A stretch of DNA of 64,000 nt, taken from assembly GCA_963825075.1 (NCBI GenBank), contig CAWGRX010000014.1:1-64000 (forward strand), written 5' to 3'. The DNA is from CAWAVN01 sp963825075. GTDB lineage: Bacteria; Planctomycetota; Planctomycetia; Planctomycetales; Planctomycetaceae. Under the pieces are notes generated by a model, which was not told where the DNA came from, made no database searches, and saw only the letters and a list, made by a program, of their open reading frames with translations. A program made the position numbers and the translations under genes. Shown piece after piece: positions 9,524 to 18,162 of the stretch. Positions within the stretch are counted from its first letter, which is position 1; every line of letters begins with the position of its first letter.

Positions 9524-9854
9524 GGATTCGGCTCCCTAATGGTTGCATGTTCGCCCAGTCGTCATGGTAACATTTGACCCGATCAGCCGGCAATAAGTCC
9601 TTTGCAAAAAGGCAGACAGAGACCGGCAACGCGCACCGCAGCCGCCTCGGGCTGAAGGTGCAACGTTGCAATCCGCAAATTATTCAGTTGCGATGGCGCG
9701 GTATCTTCGGCTAAAGTTTTATCGTGGCTAACAAAGTTTCATCTCCGCCCCTGAGGGCATCGTCAGAAACCAGGCGGGGCCGTTTTGTTAGCGACCGATC
9801 TGTTCCCAATCCCCGGCTGCCCGGCGCTTCATTTCAGCGGCTATTGCGAAGTTC
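9524..9854. other. Intergenic region, Uma2 to plsY
   Basis: Divergent promoter region of about 330 bases between the leftward Uma2 gene and the rightward plsY. No gene is visible. The right half contains the inverted repeat listed separately at 9727-9792. Confidence 0.6.
9727..9792 (+). promoter_or_regulatory. Inverted repeat in the plsY leader
   Basis: GCTAACAAA (9727-9735) is perfectly complementary to TTTGTTAGC (9784-9792); between them GCCCC and GGGGC can extend the pairing. The structure would lie in the 5' leader of plsY, about 60 bases before the start. It could be a leader hairpin or an operator. There is no U-run directly after it, so a simple terminator is unlikely. Confidence 0.35.
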
Positions 9855-10571
9855 ATGAATACACTCACCTCGGCATGCGTTGCGGCCAGCATCGCCTATC
9901 TGATCGGCTCGCTGCCTTTTGGCTTTCTGGTGGCGAAAATCTTCAAAGGCACCGACATCCGCACCCAGGGCAGCGGGAACATCGGCGCGACCAACGTGGC
10001 CCGCACGCTGGGAGCCAAATGGGGGATTATGGTGTTCGTGCTTGATGCCGTCAAAGGCTTTTTGCCTGTGTGGCTGTTGCCCCGGCTGCTTTTAGGAGGA
10101 GAAGATTTCGCCCGCTGGCAGATGCACTTTGAAGTGCTGTGCGGCGTGGCCACGGTGCTGGGCCACATTTTTCCGGTGTGGCTGAAGTTTCGCGGTGGCA
10201 AAGGCGTGGCGACCTCGGCGGGCGTCGTGCTGATGATCTCCACCAAAGCCACATTGATCGCCGTCGCGGTTTATGTGTTCATGCTGTGGTGGAAGCGGAT
10301 CGGCTCGCTGGCCTCGCTCGCGGCGGCGCTCACGTTCTCCATCTCCCATCTGGTGGTCGTCTCGGTCGTCCAAAACACCAGCCTGCTCGCCACGGAGGAA
10401 CTCAGCCGAACCCTGTTCGCCGTGCTGATGCCCGTCGTGATTATTTTCTGCCACAAGAAAAACTTAAAGCGGCTGCTTCGCGGCGAGGAGCCCAAATTCG
10501 GCGGCGGAAACCCTCCGGGAGCGTCCGACGGCAAAGCCAACCGGCCCGAATCGCAGACGGCAAAAATGTAG
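9855..10571 (+). CDS. plsY: Acyl-phosphate glycerol-3-phosphate acyltransferase
   Basis: An integral membrane enzyme that transfers an acyl group from acyl phosphate to glycerol 3-phosphate, the first acylation in phospholipid synthesis. The three conserved PlsY loops are visible: SLPFGFLVAK with the GSGNIGATNVAR motif (about residues 39-50), FRGGKGVATSAGV (about 115-127) and the glycine-poor third region before the last helix. The chain has about five hydrophobic segments and a charged, Gly/Pro-rich C-terminal tail slightly longer than usual (238 residues). It appears monocistronic. Confidence 0.96.
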   Translation: MNTLTSACVAASIAYLIGSLPFGFLVAKIFKGTDIRTQGSGNIGATNVARTLGAKWGIMVFVLDAVKGFLPVWLLPRLLLGGEDFARWQMHFEVLCGVATVLGHIFPVWLKFRGGKGVATSAGVVLMISTKATLIAVAVYVFMLWWKRIGSLASLAAALTFSISHLVVVSVVQNTSLLATEELSRTLFAVLMPVVIIFCHKKNLKRLLRGEEPKFGGGNPPGASDGKANRPESQTAKM

Positions 10572-10683
10572 CCCGCGGGAAAGGCGTCGGCGTGGTTGCG
10601 TGATGGGATCGGTCTTTGAATAATGCAGGCAGTTCCCCAACCATTGCACCATTGCCCTCTGCTCAGACAAAGGAGGAAATCCC

Positions 10684-12240
10684 ATGGCCACCGCTCCCGC
10701 TGAAATTCAAGCGCTGACCGCCCAGGCTTTTACGACCCCGGAAAAGTTCACCCAGTTCTGTCAAAACGCCGGCCAACCCTTGGGCGGATTGATCGGCGGC
10801 GAAAGCGTGCCCGGGTCGATGAACGCCACCTTTGAAACCGTCGATCCCGGTTCCGAAGAGGTGCTGGCGAGAGTCTGCGAAATGGGCCAGGCCGAGGTCA
10901 ACCGGGCCGTTGAAGCCGGCTATCGGGCTTTTCACGGCGATGGCCAAAAGGGTTGGAAAAATACCCCGGTCGATGAGCGAATCGCCTTGGTCAAAAAGCT
11001 CGTCGAACTTTGCGACCGGGACCGCGATGTGCTGTTGGCCTGCGAGATTCGCGACGGCGGCAAAGTCTCGGAACTGGCCGAGGGCGACTTTACTCAGATC
11101 CGCGAATGCGCCGAGTATTTCTGCGGCGTGGCAAAGAAAATTCCCTTGGGCGACACGTCCCCCATGCAAGTGGCCGAGGGCGTCAAAGGATTTACCCATC
11201 GGGAACCCTGGGGCGTCGTCGCGGGGATCATTCCCTGGAATTATCCCATCGTGCTCACCTCGTGGTTTATGTTCCCGGCTCTGCTCGCAGGGAATTCGGT
11301 TCTGATCAAGCCCGCGGAAGACACGCCGCTCTCGGCGCTTTACATCGGCAAGCTCGCCCAGGAAGCCGGGTTTCCGCCCGGCGTGATTAACGTGCTGCCG
11401 GGACGCGGCGAAATCACCGGGCAGGCGATCGCGGAGAACCCCGGCGTTCGGTTTATTTCCTTCACCGGCTCGCCCGAAGTCGGGCAGGCGATCCTTCGCG
11501 CTTGCGATCGGCACGGCACACGGATGAAACGCGAAATGGGCGGGAACGGCGCGGCGATCGTCTTGGGCGATGCCGACCCCGAACTCGTCGCCCGCATGAT
11601 AGGCCGCTACACCAATCAGCACTTCGGCCAGACCTGCTGCACGATCCACCGCGTGTTTGTGGACAAGAAAATCGCGGACGATTTCATCGACGCCCAGCGG
11701 TCGTTCTTCAGCGGGCTGACGATCGGTTACCAAGCCGACGCCGGGACGCAGTTGGGAGCCGTCGTCAATCCCACGCAGCGGGAACGGATACTTAAAGCCC
11801 AAATGGAAACGGCATTGCGGGGCGGGGAGCCGCTGCTCGCCGGCGGCCCCGCGGAAGTCAAAGGGCGAAGGGGATTTTATGTGAAGCCCGCTTTGTACCG
11901 CACATCGCCCAGTGTGGAATGCAATCCCAAGGAAGTCTTCCACACCTTCGCCACGATTTGCCCCGTCGGCTCGGCGGAGGAAGCCATCCAACTTGCCAAC
12001 AGTTCGCCTTACGGCCTCGGTTCGAGCGTGTGGACCAAAGACCTGGAACGCGGCGTCGCCCTCGCCAAGCAATTCCGTGACGGCACCGGCCAAGTCAACT
12101 GCCACAATTCGATTGCCTACGGGCTGCCCTACGGCGGGCAGGGCATCTCCGGCGGACCGGGCGGCGGCGTGAACTGCGAAGACACGTTCCTGGACTACAC
12201 CCAAGTCAAAGCCGTGTATGTCGCGGAGTATCCCAGCTAA
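10684..12240 (+). CDS. Aldehyde dehydrogenase family protein
   Basis: A 518-residue NAD(P)-dependent dehydrogenase oxidising an aldehyde to the acid. Visible are the IPWNYP motif (cofactor and oxyanion region), FTGSPEVG for the nucleotide fold, the general base glutamate in KREMGGN and the catalytic cysteine in GQTCCT. The overall pattern is closest to the betaine-aldehyde or phenylacetaldehyde type, but substrate cannot be fixed. An AGGAGG at 10672 precedes the ATG at 10684. It follows plsY by about 110 bases in the same direction, without an obvious functional link. Confidence 0.93.
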   Translation: MATAPAEIQALTAQAFTTPEKFTQFCQNAGQPLGGLIGGESVPGSMNATFETVDPGSEEVLARVCEMGQAEVNRAVEAGYRAFHGDGQKGWKNTPVDERIALVKKLVELCDRDRDVLLACEIRDGGKVSELAEGDFTQIRECAEYFCGVAKKIPLGDTSPMQVAEGVKGFTHREPWGVVAGIIPWNYPIVLTSWFMFPALLAGNSVLIKPAEDTPLSALYIGKLAQEAGFPPGVINVLPGRGEITGQAIAENPGVRFISFTGSPEVGQAILRACDRHGTRMKREMGGNGAAIVLGDADPELVARMIGRYTNQHFGQTCCTIHRVFVDKKIADDFIDAQRSFFSGLTIGYQADAGTQLGAVVNPTQRERILKAQMETALRGGEPLLAGGPAEVKGRRGFYVKPALYRTSPSVECNPKEVFHTFATICPVGSAEEAIQLANSSPYGLGSSVWTKDLERGVALAKQFRDGTGQVNCHNSIAYGLPYGGQGISGGPGGGVNCEDTFLDYTQVKAVYVAEYPS

Positions 12241-12968
12241 AGCCAAGAATTTCGCGAAAATCCGGATTTCCGAACAATCCCAGCGGAGGGGACGGATCGC
12301 GGTCCGCCCTTTCGATAGCAACCCCTGTGCCATTTTCTTCTGCTTTTGCGAGAAGTCAAATCCGCATTTCTGATTTGCCGATTTGTCCCACCGTCGCAAA
12401 AACCAACAGCAGAGCCGCAACCTCAATGGTACAAGCAGTTTCCGGCCACAATCCGCTTCCCCTCTTCACAAAACCTTCAAATTTTCTTCCCAAAAGGCAA
12501 AATTTATTAAAGCCTGATGCAAACACAATTTGTGTGGATTCTGTGTGGGTAATTCTCAAGATTTTGTGGAGTGGGGGATTGCGGATCCGGCTGGCATTGT
12601 GGTAAATTTCGGCCATCAATCCACAACATATGGGATGCACGTTTCTGGAATCCCAACAAATTGTTCTGGACTTTTGTGCACTGTTGTGTAGAATTCCGAT
12701 AGAGACTGCGGTTTTTGGGTGGGGCGAAGGGAATCCACCAGAACCAACCCAACCTCATCAACTGAAAGCAAACGCAGCTCTTTTGGGAAACACGCCACTT
12801 CTACGAGATCTTCGCCTCCGATGGTACGGATACTGCTTCACTTTTCTTTGGCGGATTGGGGCACGTGGGGGAGGGATTTCCCCATTGGGCTTGGTTTCTC
12901 GGACGGCAACGGCGCTGGCTTGGTTTTTCTCTCCCCCATTTTCGCTTTATCTCCCTGAAGGAACTCTC
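12241..12968. other. Long AT-richer intergenic region upstream of nrdJ
   Basis: About 730 bases without convincing coding potential. The frame that runs into nrdJ is open from 12630, but that part has no RBS and poor protein-like composition. The region contains several CACA/TGTG tracts, including the imperfect palindrome ACACAATTTGTGT at 12523-12535. I looked for an NrdR box pair and for a cobalamin riboswitch and found neither clearly. Confidence 0.5.
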
Positions 12969-15900
12969 ATGCACGGGAACCCGGACGTTGCTGCGCAGGC
13001 TTATGCAAAATCGAAGACTCCCTCCAACGGCACTGCCAATGGTCAAGCTCAGATGAGGTCGCCCATGACCATTTCGCCTTACTTTTGTCCGGCCGGGATC
13101 GATCCCTTCGACACCGTCGAATGGGAAGCCAGGACCGCACAGATCAAAGACGAGACCGGCGGATTGATCTTCGAGCAGACCAATTGCCAAATCCCTAAAA
13201 CCTGGAGCGCGCTGGCGACGAATGTTGTCGTCAGCAAATACTTTTACGGGGAACCGGGCACCAGCGAGCGGGAAACCAGCGTCCGGCAGGTGATTCACCG
13301 CGTGGCCCGCACGATCGCCGACTGGGGCACCCAAGACGGCTACTTCGCCGGCCCCGAAGACGGGGAAAACTTCTACCGCGAACTGGCGTGGCTGTGTCTG
13401 CATCAGCACGGGGCGTTCAATTCGCCGGTGTGGTTTAATGTGGGACTGTTCCACGAATACGGCGTCCGAGGCAGCCAGGGCAACTACCACTGGGATACCG
13501 AAAACAACGTGATCCACCGTCCCGAAACGCCCTACGAATATCCGCAAGGCTCCGCGTGCTTTATCCAGTCCGTCGAGGACAACATGGAAGACATCATGCG
13601 GCTCGCCACCAGCGAAGCCATGCTCTTCAAATATGGTTCCGGCACTGGGACCGACCTTTCGACCATCAGAAGCGCCCGCGAAAAACTCTCGGGCGGCGGC
13701 ATCCCGTCGGGGCCTTTGTCGTTCATGCGGGTGTACGACCAGATCGCGGCCGTGGTCAAGTCGGGCGGCAAAACCCGCCGGGCCGCGAAGATGCAGTCCC
13801 TCAAAGATTGGCACCCCGACATTCTGGAGTTCATCCAGGCCAAGGCCAAGGAGGAAAAGAAAGCCCGCACGCTGATCGACAGCGGCGAATACGAAGCCAA
13901 CTTCAACGGCGAAGCCTATAGCTCGATCATGTTCCAGAACGCGAACCTTTCCGTCCGCGTCAGCGATCAGTTCATGCAGGCCGTCGTCGATGGCAAGACC
14001 TGGCGGACGCATTGGGTCACCGATCCCTCGCAGCCCGGCCCCGAATATGACGCGGACTTCGTCTTGAAGGAAATGGCCAAGGGCACCTGGTACTGCGGCG
14101 ACCCCGGCGTGCAATACGAAACCACCATCAACAAATGGCACACCTGTAAAAACTCGGGGCCGATCAATGCTTCGAATCCCTGTTCGGAATACATGTTCCT
14201 TGATGACACCGCCTGCAATTTGGCGAGCATCAACTTGAAGAAGTGCATGAACGCGGACGGCAGCTTCAATGTCGAGCGGTTTCGGCGGGCGTGTGCGATC
14301 TTTATCACGGCCCAGGAGATTCTCGTCGATCATGCGAGCTACCCACGCCCGCGATTGCCGAGAACAGCCATCGCTTCCGGCCGCTGGGCTTGGGCTATGC
14401 GAACCTGGGCAGCCTCTTGATGTCGATGGGCATTCCCTACGACAGCGACGCCGGCCGCGGAATTTGCGGGGCGCTGACGGCGATCTTGAACGGCCAGGGT
14501 TATCTGACTTCCAGCGAAATCTCCGGCCAGTTGGGACCGTTCAAAGGCTTCGCCGAGAACCGCGAGCCGATGCTGGACGTGATGCGAATGCACCAAGCCG
14601 CGGTCGAGCACATCGATCCCGCTTGCCCGGGTTACCTCAAAGAAGCGGCCCGGCAGGTGTGGGCGGAATGCGTCGCCGGCGGCGAGGCCCACGGCTACCG
14701 CAACGCCCAAGCCACGGTGCTCGCGCCCACCGGCACGATCGCCTTTATGATGGACTGCGACACCACGGGCATCGAGCCGGACATTGCCCTCGTCAAATAC
14801 AAGCAACTCGCCGGCGGCGGGATGATGAAGATCGTCAACCGCACCGTGCCCAAAGCGCTCGAGACTTTGAACTACGATGAACTCACCATCGAGAGGATCC
14901 TGAGATTTATCGAAGAGCACGATACGATCGAAGGCGCGCCGGGACTTAAGGAAGAGCATCTTGCCGTGTTCGATTGTGCGTTCAAACCGAAGAACGGCAC
15001 GCGGTCGATCGCCTGGAAAGCGCATATCACGATGATGGCGGCGGCCCAGCCGTTCTTGAGCGGGGCAATTTCCAAAACCGTCAACATGCCCGAGCATTCC
15101 ACGGTGGAAGACATCGAGGAAGCCTACCTCGAAGGCTGGCGGCTGGGATTAAAGGCCCTGGCGATTTACCGCGACGGCTCCAAGCAAAGCCAACCGCTTG
15201 CGACCACCAAAGAGGGCGACCGCAAGAAAAGCCAGGAACTCGTGGTCGATTACGAATCCGCCCGCAAGCTCGTCCGCAGGCGGCTGCCGGCGACCCGCCA
15301 ATCATTGACCCACAAATTCTCCGTGGGCGGGCACGAAGGCTACACCACCGTGGGCCTGTTTGAAGATGGTTCGCCCGGCGAATTGTTCATCACGATGGCC
15401 AAGGAAGGCAGCACGATCGGCGGGCTGATGGATGTCATCGGCACGCTGACTTCGATGGCCCTCCAATACGGCGTGCCTTTGGAAGTGCTGGTCAACAAGT
15501 TCGCCCACATGCGGTTCGAGCCTTCCGGCTGGACCAGCAATCCCGACATCCCCAATGCCAAGAGCGTGGTGGATTACATCTTCCGCTGGGTGGGGATTCA
15601 GTTCCTGCCCGGCTACCGCGAAGCCAACACCCCCAACCGCAACCTGGCCGCGGCGGAAGTTCCCGACACGCCCGAAGCCGTCAAGAAGCACGTCGAAGAT
15701 TTCGTCGAACGCCAGCTCAACGGCTCCGCGAACGGCACCAACGGCCACGCGAACGGCAGCACCTCCAACGGCGCTGCGGCTCAACCAACCGCAAGTTCCC
15801 AGGCCGCAACCGCGGTCGCCGAGCCGGCCAACGGCCCCGCGGTGCGGAGCGAACAGTTCGCCCGTTTCCAATCCGACGCCCCCGCCTGCGACAACTGCGG

Positions 15901-15970
15901 AGCAATCACCGTCCGCAACGGCAACTGCTACCTCTGCCACAACTGCGGCAACAGCATGGGCTGCAGTTAG
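12969..15970 (+). CDS. nrdJ: Vitamin B12-dependent ribonucleotide reductase, frameshifted
   Basis: Class II reductase that makes deoxyribonucleotides with adenosylcobalamin, about 1,000 residues when the frame is restored. The ATG at 12969 has GAAGGA upstream. The first part (to 14342) holds FNSPVWFNVGL, the redox cysteine region GSACFIQSV and SNPCSEYMFLDD; the second continues PTPAIAENSHRFRPLGLGYANLG to the end. The C-terminal zinc-ribbon CDNCGAITVRNGNCYLCHNCGNSMGCS is complete. The two parts are joined by adding one C to the CCC at 14342-14344, so one missing base breaks the frame. Because the enzyme is usually essential, a read error is as likely as a true mutation. Confidence 0.93.
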
Positions 15971-15997
15971 AAACGGACTCGCTGAAATAACCCGGTA

Positions 15998-16045
15998 GCC
16001 AGATTGCCCCGGTTGTGCTTCGTCATAACCGGGGTGGTCTGTTTG
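15998..16045 (+). repeat. Hairpin-bearing 48-bp repeat, left copy
   Basis: The stem CCCCGGTT/AACCGGGG closes around GTGCTTCGTCAT just after the nrdJ stop, so it can act as its terminator. Almost the same 48 bases, with compensating stem changes, recur at 19458-19505. The two copies flank the integron-like island in direct orientation. Confidence 0.7.
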
Positions 16046-16147
16046 GCGAGCGTCGCTCGGTGGACGATTCCGAGTTGGGTTGCGAAATCACTTGGCGAAC
16101 CGTACTTGGCTTGAACATTGTAATAGGTTTTTGTTGAAATCCACGTC

Positions 16148-16417
16148 TTGAATGGTATCATTGAAGTTAAATCATCGGTGTCCAAGGCAATTTCCGCCGC
16201 AGTCCGGAGGAGCGATATTAAGAAACGGGTGACGGCCCACACGTTCCGCCACAGTTTCGCCACGCACTTGATCGAAGCCGGCTGCGACATCCGCACCGTG
16301 CAGGAACTGCTTGCCCACAGTGACGTTAGAACGACGATGGTGCACACGCACGTATTGAACAAGGGCGGCCGGGGTGTTAAAAGCCCAGCCGATTTTGATG
16401 ATTTTGTTTCCGAATAA
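16148..16417 (+). pseudogene. Integron integrase C-terminal fragment, copy 1
   Basis: Only about the last 85 residues of a tyrosine recombinase remain. Catalytic residues of the C-terminal half are visible: HTFRHSFATHL (His-x-x-Arg) and, in place of the final Tyr region, ELLAHSDVRTTMVHTHV. The ending HVLNKGGRGVKSP is the pattern I know from IntI integron integrases. Compared with copy 2 it has HTH where copy 2 has YTH, so here the nucleophilic tyrosine is replaced by histidine. An in-frame stop lies just upstream at 16124-16126, so this piece is not expressed as an integrase. It points toward the cassette, the reverse of the usual integron orientation. Confidence 0.85.
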
Positions 16418-16437
16418 CGTGCGCACGTTATTCGGAA
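16408..16437. repeat. 30-bp perfect palindrome at the integrase stop
   Basis: TTCCGAATAACGTGC at 16408-16422 is followed immediately by its exact reverse complement, giving a perfect 30-bp palindrome that includes the integrase TAA. The copy at 18091-18120 has decayed by two changes. It may be an integrase binding site of attI or a terminator. Confidence 0.85.
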
Positions 16438-16463
16438 TGGTTCTGAATAAACACTAGTTCGCT
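16438..16463 (+). other. attI-like junction 1
   Basis: The duplicated block ends at CACTAG^TT, and the next bases complete GTTCGCT. The first ten bases of the cassette from G16457 (GTTCGCTGGC) are the exact reverse complement of GCCAGCGAAC at 17071-17080, as required when a circular cassette has recombined here. Known attI sites end in a GTT core of this kind. Confidence 0.7.
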
Positions 16464-16484
16464 GGCAAAACTCAAAAGCCCATC

Positions 16485-17071
16485 ATGTTCACACGTTTTC
16501 AAACTGCATCGGCGGTTCATGTTTTGAATGCACCGCTCATAAAGATTCCGCCCGATACACCAGGTGCGATGTTCCTGAGCGCGCTCGGCGGCGCGTATGA
16601 ATACGAGGACGAGCACCTGCGCAGTCGGCTTCTTCAATTCGCAGCGGACTTGGAAGTTGCGCTTCAACAAAAAACGCTAATTACGCGCCCTAGCGTTGAA
16701 GCGTTTCTTGTTGGCTTGCGCTGCCGTCATGAGAATTCCTCAATTCGGTTGATGAAAACGCTGTCCGTCTCTATTCCTACGAACGCGCACCGTCCGTTGA
16801 AGATTTGCTTGACGCTTTCGGCAATGGTGGCGGCGCGGATGACTGGGCGCTTGACGAACTTGGTAAGAAAGAAGAAAAAGGCCGCAAGGCTTTGCTCTCG
16901 CTTTTGAAGAAGGAACAAGACAAAAGCAAAATCCTTGCGGCAATTTCAATGCTGCTGATTGTCTTCCGAGATGACCAAACAACGGTGGCCGTTCAGACAT
17001 TCATCGACAAATGCGACGAGGACATTGGTAAAGATGCTTCACTGCTTCTGGCGGCCTATACTGCCACTTAG
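16485..17071 (+). CDS. Cassette 1 gene, unknown function, one frameshift
   Basis: The gene fills the cassette: it starts 26 bases after the junction and its stop overlaps the attC. The first frame (MFTRFQTASAV... to VEAFLVGLRCRHE) and the second (EFLNSVDENAVRLYSYE... to LLLAAYTAT) join if one G is added near 16731-16733, giving about 195 residues. The second half is acidic and lysine-rich, with a predicted helical end (KGRKALLSLLKKEQDKSKILAAI). I do not recognise the family. Tight fit between attI and attC supports a genuine integron cassette; the frameshift may be a read error. Confidence 0.65.
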
Positions 17072-17164
17072 CCAGCGAACCATCGCATGCACGGGAGCGG
17101 CGGTGGCCAGCGGATTTTGAAATCAACATCAACTCCCGCCGCCCCGTGATGCGGGACGTTGAAC
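17071..17164 (+). other. attC recombination site of cassette 1
   Basis: The site runs from the R''-type core AGCGAAC (17074-17080) to the R'-type core GTTGAAC (17158-17164), which fits GTTRRRY. Between them CGCATGCACGGGAGCGGCGG (17084-17103) pairs with CCGCCGCCCCGTGATGCG (17136-17153), leaving unpaired extra bases in one arm, as in real attC hairpins. A variable loop of about 32 bases closes it. The outer core is the exact complement of the cassette start at 16457. All expected attC elements are present. Confidence 0.85.
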
Positions 17165-17193
17165 TAAACCGCTTCGCGGTAGGGGAGTTGTTT

Positions 17194-17224
17194 GCTCGAC
17201 CTTTGTTGGTCGAGCTTTTTCTTT
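17194..17224 (+). terminator. Rho-independent terminator
   Basis: GCTCGACC (17194-17201) and GGTCGAGC (17208-17215) form a perfect 8-bp stem with a six-base loop, followed by TTTTTCTTT. It would stop rightward transcription leaving cassette 1. Confidence 0.85.
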
Positions 17225-17305
17225 GCGCGGGCTGGGCTGGCGCTGGTCCGATGGTAGGGGTTGTGTCGATTAAAATGATTTGCGCTGAGGCCGTTTGTGA
17301 GGCAT

Positions 17306-17336
17306 CTTTCTGAAGACACGCTTCCTCTTCAGAAAG
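17306..17336 (+). promoter_or_regulatory. Perfect inverted repeat masking the recombinase RBS
   Basis: CTTTCTGAAGA (17306-17316) pairs with TCTTCAGAAAG (17326-17336) across nine bases. The right arm contains the only RBS-like sequence (AGAAAGG) of the gene starting at 17346, so the hairpin could hide it, or the repeat could be an operator. Confidence 0.5.
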
Positions 17337-17345
17337 GTTTCCGCG

Positions 17346-17613
17346 ATGACGCCGGTCAGACAACGCATGATCGAGGATCTTCGGATCCGGAATTATTCTC
17401 CCAAGACGATCACGGCTTACACGCAAGCCGTGGCGCGGTTTGCTGCTTATTTTGGCAGATCACCCGATCGGTTGGGCGCGGAGCAAGTCCGGGAGTATCA
17501 GTTGCATCTGCTCTCGCGGCAGGCGTCCTGGAGCGCGTTTAACATCTGCGTCTCGGGATTAAAGTTTTTCTACGGCATCACGTTGGGGCGGGCCGACGTG
17601 GTGGAGAAGTACG

Positions 17614-17618
<5 letters not shown>
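17346..17618 (+). pseudogene. Tyrosine recombinase N-terminal fragment, interrupted by a miniature element
   Basis: The 90-residue piece (MTPVRQRMIEDLRIRNYSPK, then TITAYTQAVARFAAYFGRSP) is the SAM-like N-terminal domain of a site-specific integrase. The wording is closer to the integrases that travel with IS91-like elements than to IntI. Near residue 90 it is cut by the miniature element starting at 17614, which supplies the TAG stop. The whole catalytic core between here and the integron-type C-terminal piece at 17831 is absent, so the two fragments probably come from different genes. Confidence 0.8.
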
Positions 17619-17790
<172 letters not shown>

Positions 17791-18142
17791 GGCTTGAACA
17801 TTGTAATAGGTTTTTGTTGAAATCCACGTCTTGAATGGTATCATTGAAGTTAAATCATCGGTGTCCAAGGCAATTTCCGCCGCAGTCCGGAGGAGCGATA
17901 TTAAGAAACGGGTGACGGCCCACACGTTCCGCCACAGTTTCGCCACGCACTTGATCGAGGCCGGCTGCGACATCCGCACCGTCCAGGAACTGCTTGGCCG
18001 CAGTGACGTTAGAACGACGATGGTGTACACGCACGTATTGAACAAGGGTGGCCGGGGTGTTAAAAGCCCAGCCGATTTTGATGATTTTGTTTCCGAATAA
18101 CGTGCGCACATTATCCGGAATGGTTCTGAATAAACACTAGTT
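17791..18142 (+). repeat. 352-bp direct repeat, copy 2
   Basis: Second copy of the block at 16108-16459. It begins immediately at the right end of the miniature element and stops at the attI-like GTT. Differences from copy 1 include GGCCGC for GCCCAC and TACACG for GCACACG, the latter restoring the presumed catalytic tyrosine. Confidence 0.9.
17831..18100 (+). pseudogene. Integron integrase C-terminal fragment, copy 2
   Basis: Same fragment as copy 1 but with QELLGRSDVRTTMVYTHVLNKGGRGV, so the expected tyrosine of the YTH motif is present. The His-x-x-Arg motif (HTFRHSF) is intact. The N-terminal two thirds, with the first catalytic arginine, are missing. It lies in the same direction as the following cassette, an arrangement reported for a minority of integrons, among them some Planctomycetes and Treponema. 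Confidence 0.85.
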
Positions 18143-18146
18143 GGGC
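18121..18146 (+). other. attI-like junction 2
   Basis: The repeat ends at CACTAG^TT and continues GGGC, so the core reads GTTGGGC, a perfect GTTRRRY. Its reverse complement GCCCAAC occurs at 19227-19233, three bases after the stop of the following gene, as expected for the two ends of one integrated cassette. Confidence 0.75.
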
Positions 18147-18162
18147 AGTAGATGGGATCGAC

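Larger units (their letters stand above)
16108..16459 (+). repeat. 352-bp direct repeat, copy 1 (integrase 3' end plus attI-like site)
   Basis: Positions 16108-16459 match 17791-18142 with only about ten differences over 352 bases; offset is 1,683. The shared block begins at GGCTTGAACATTG and ends exactly at CACTAGTT, after which the sequences diverge completely. It contains the integrase C-terminal fragment, a long palindrome and the presumed recombination junction. Confidence 0.9.

Noticed and set aside
12241..12968. Cobalamin riboswitch or NrdR box pair upstream of nrdJ
   Set aside because: No B12-box-like sequence was found, and the CACA/TGTG palindromes do not have the spacing or core of paired NrdR boxes.
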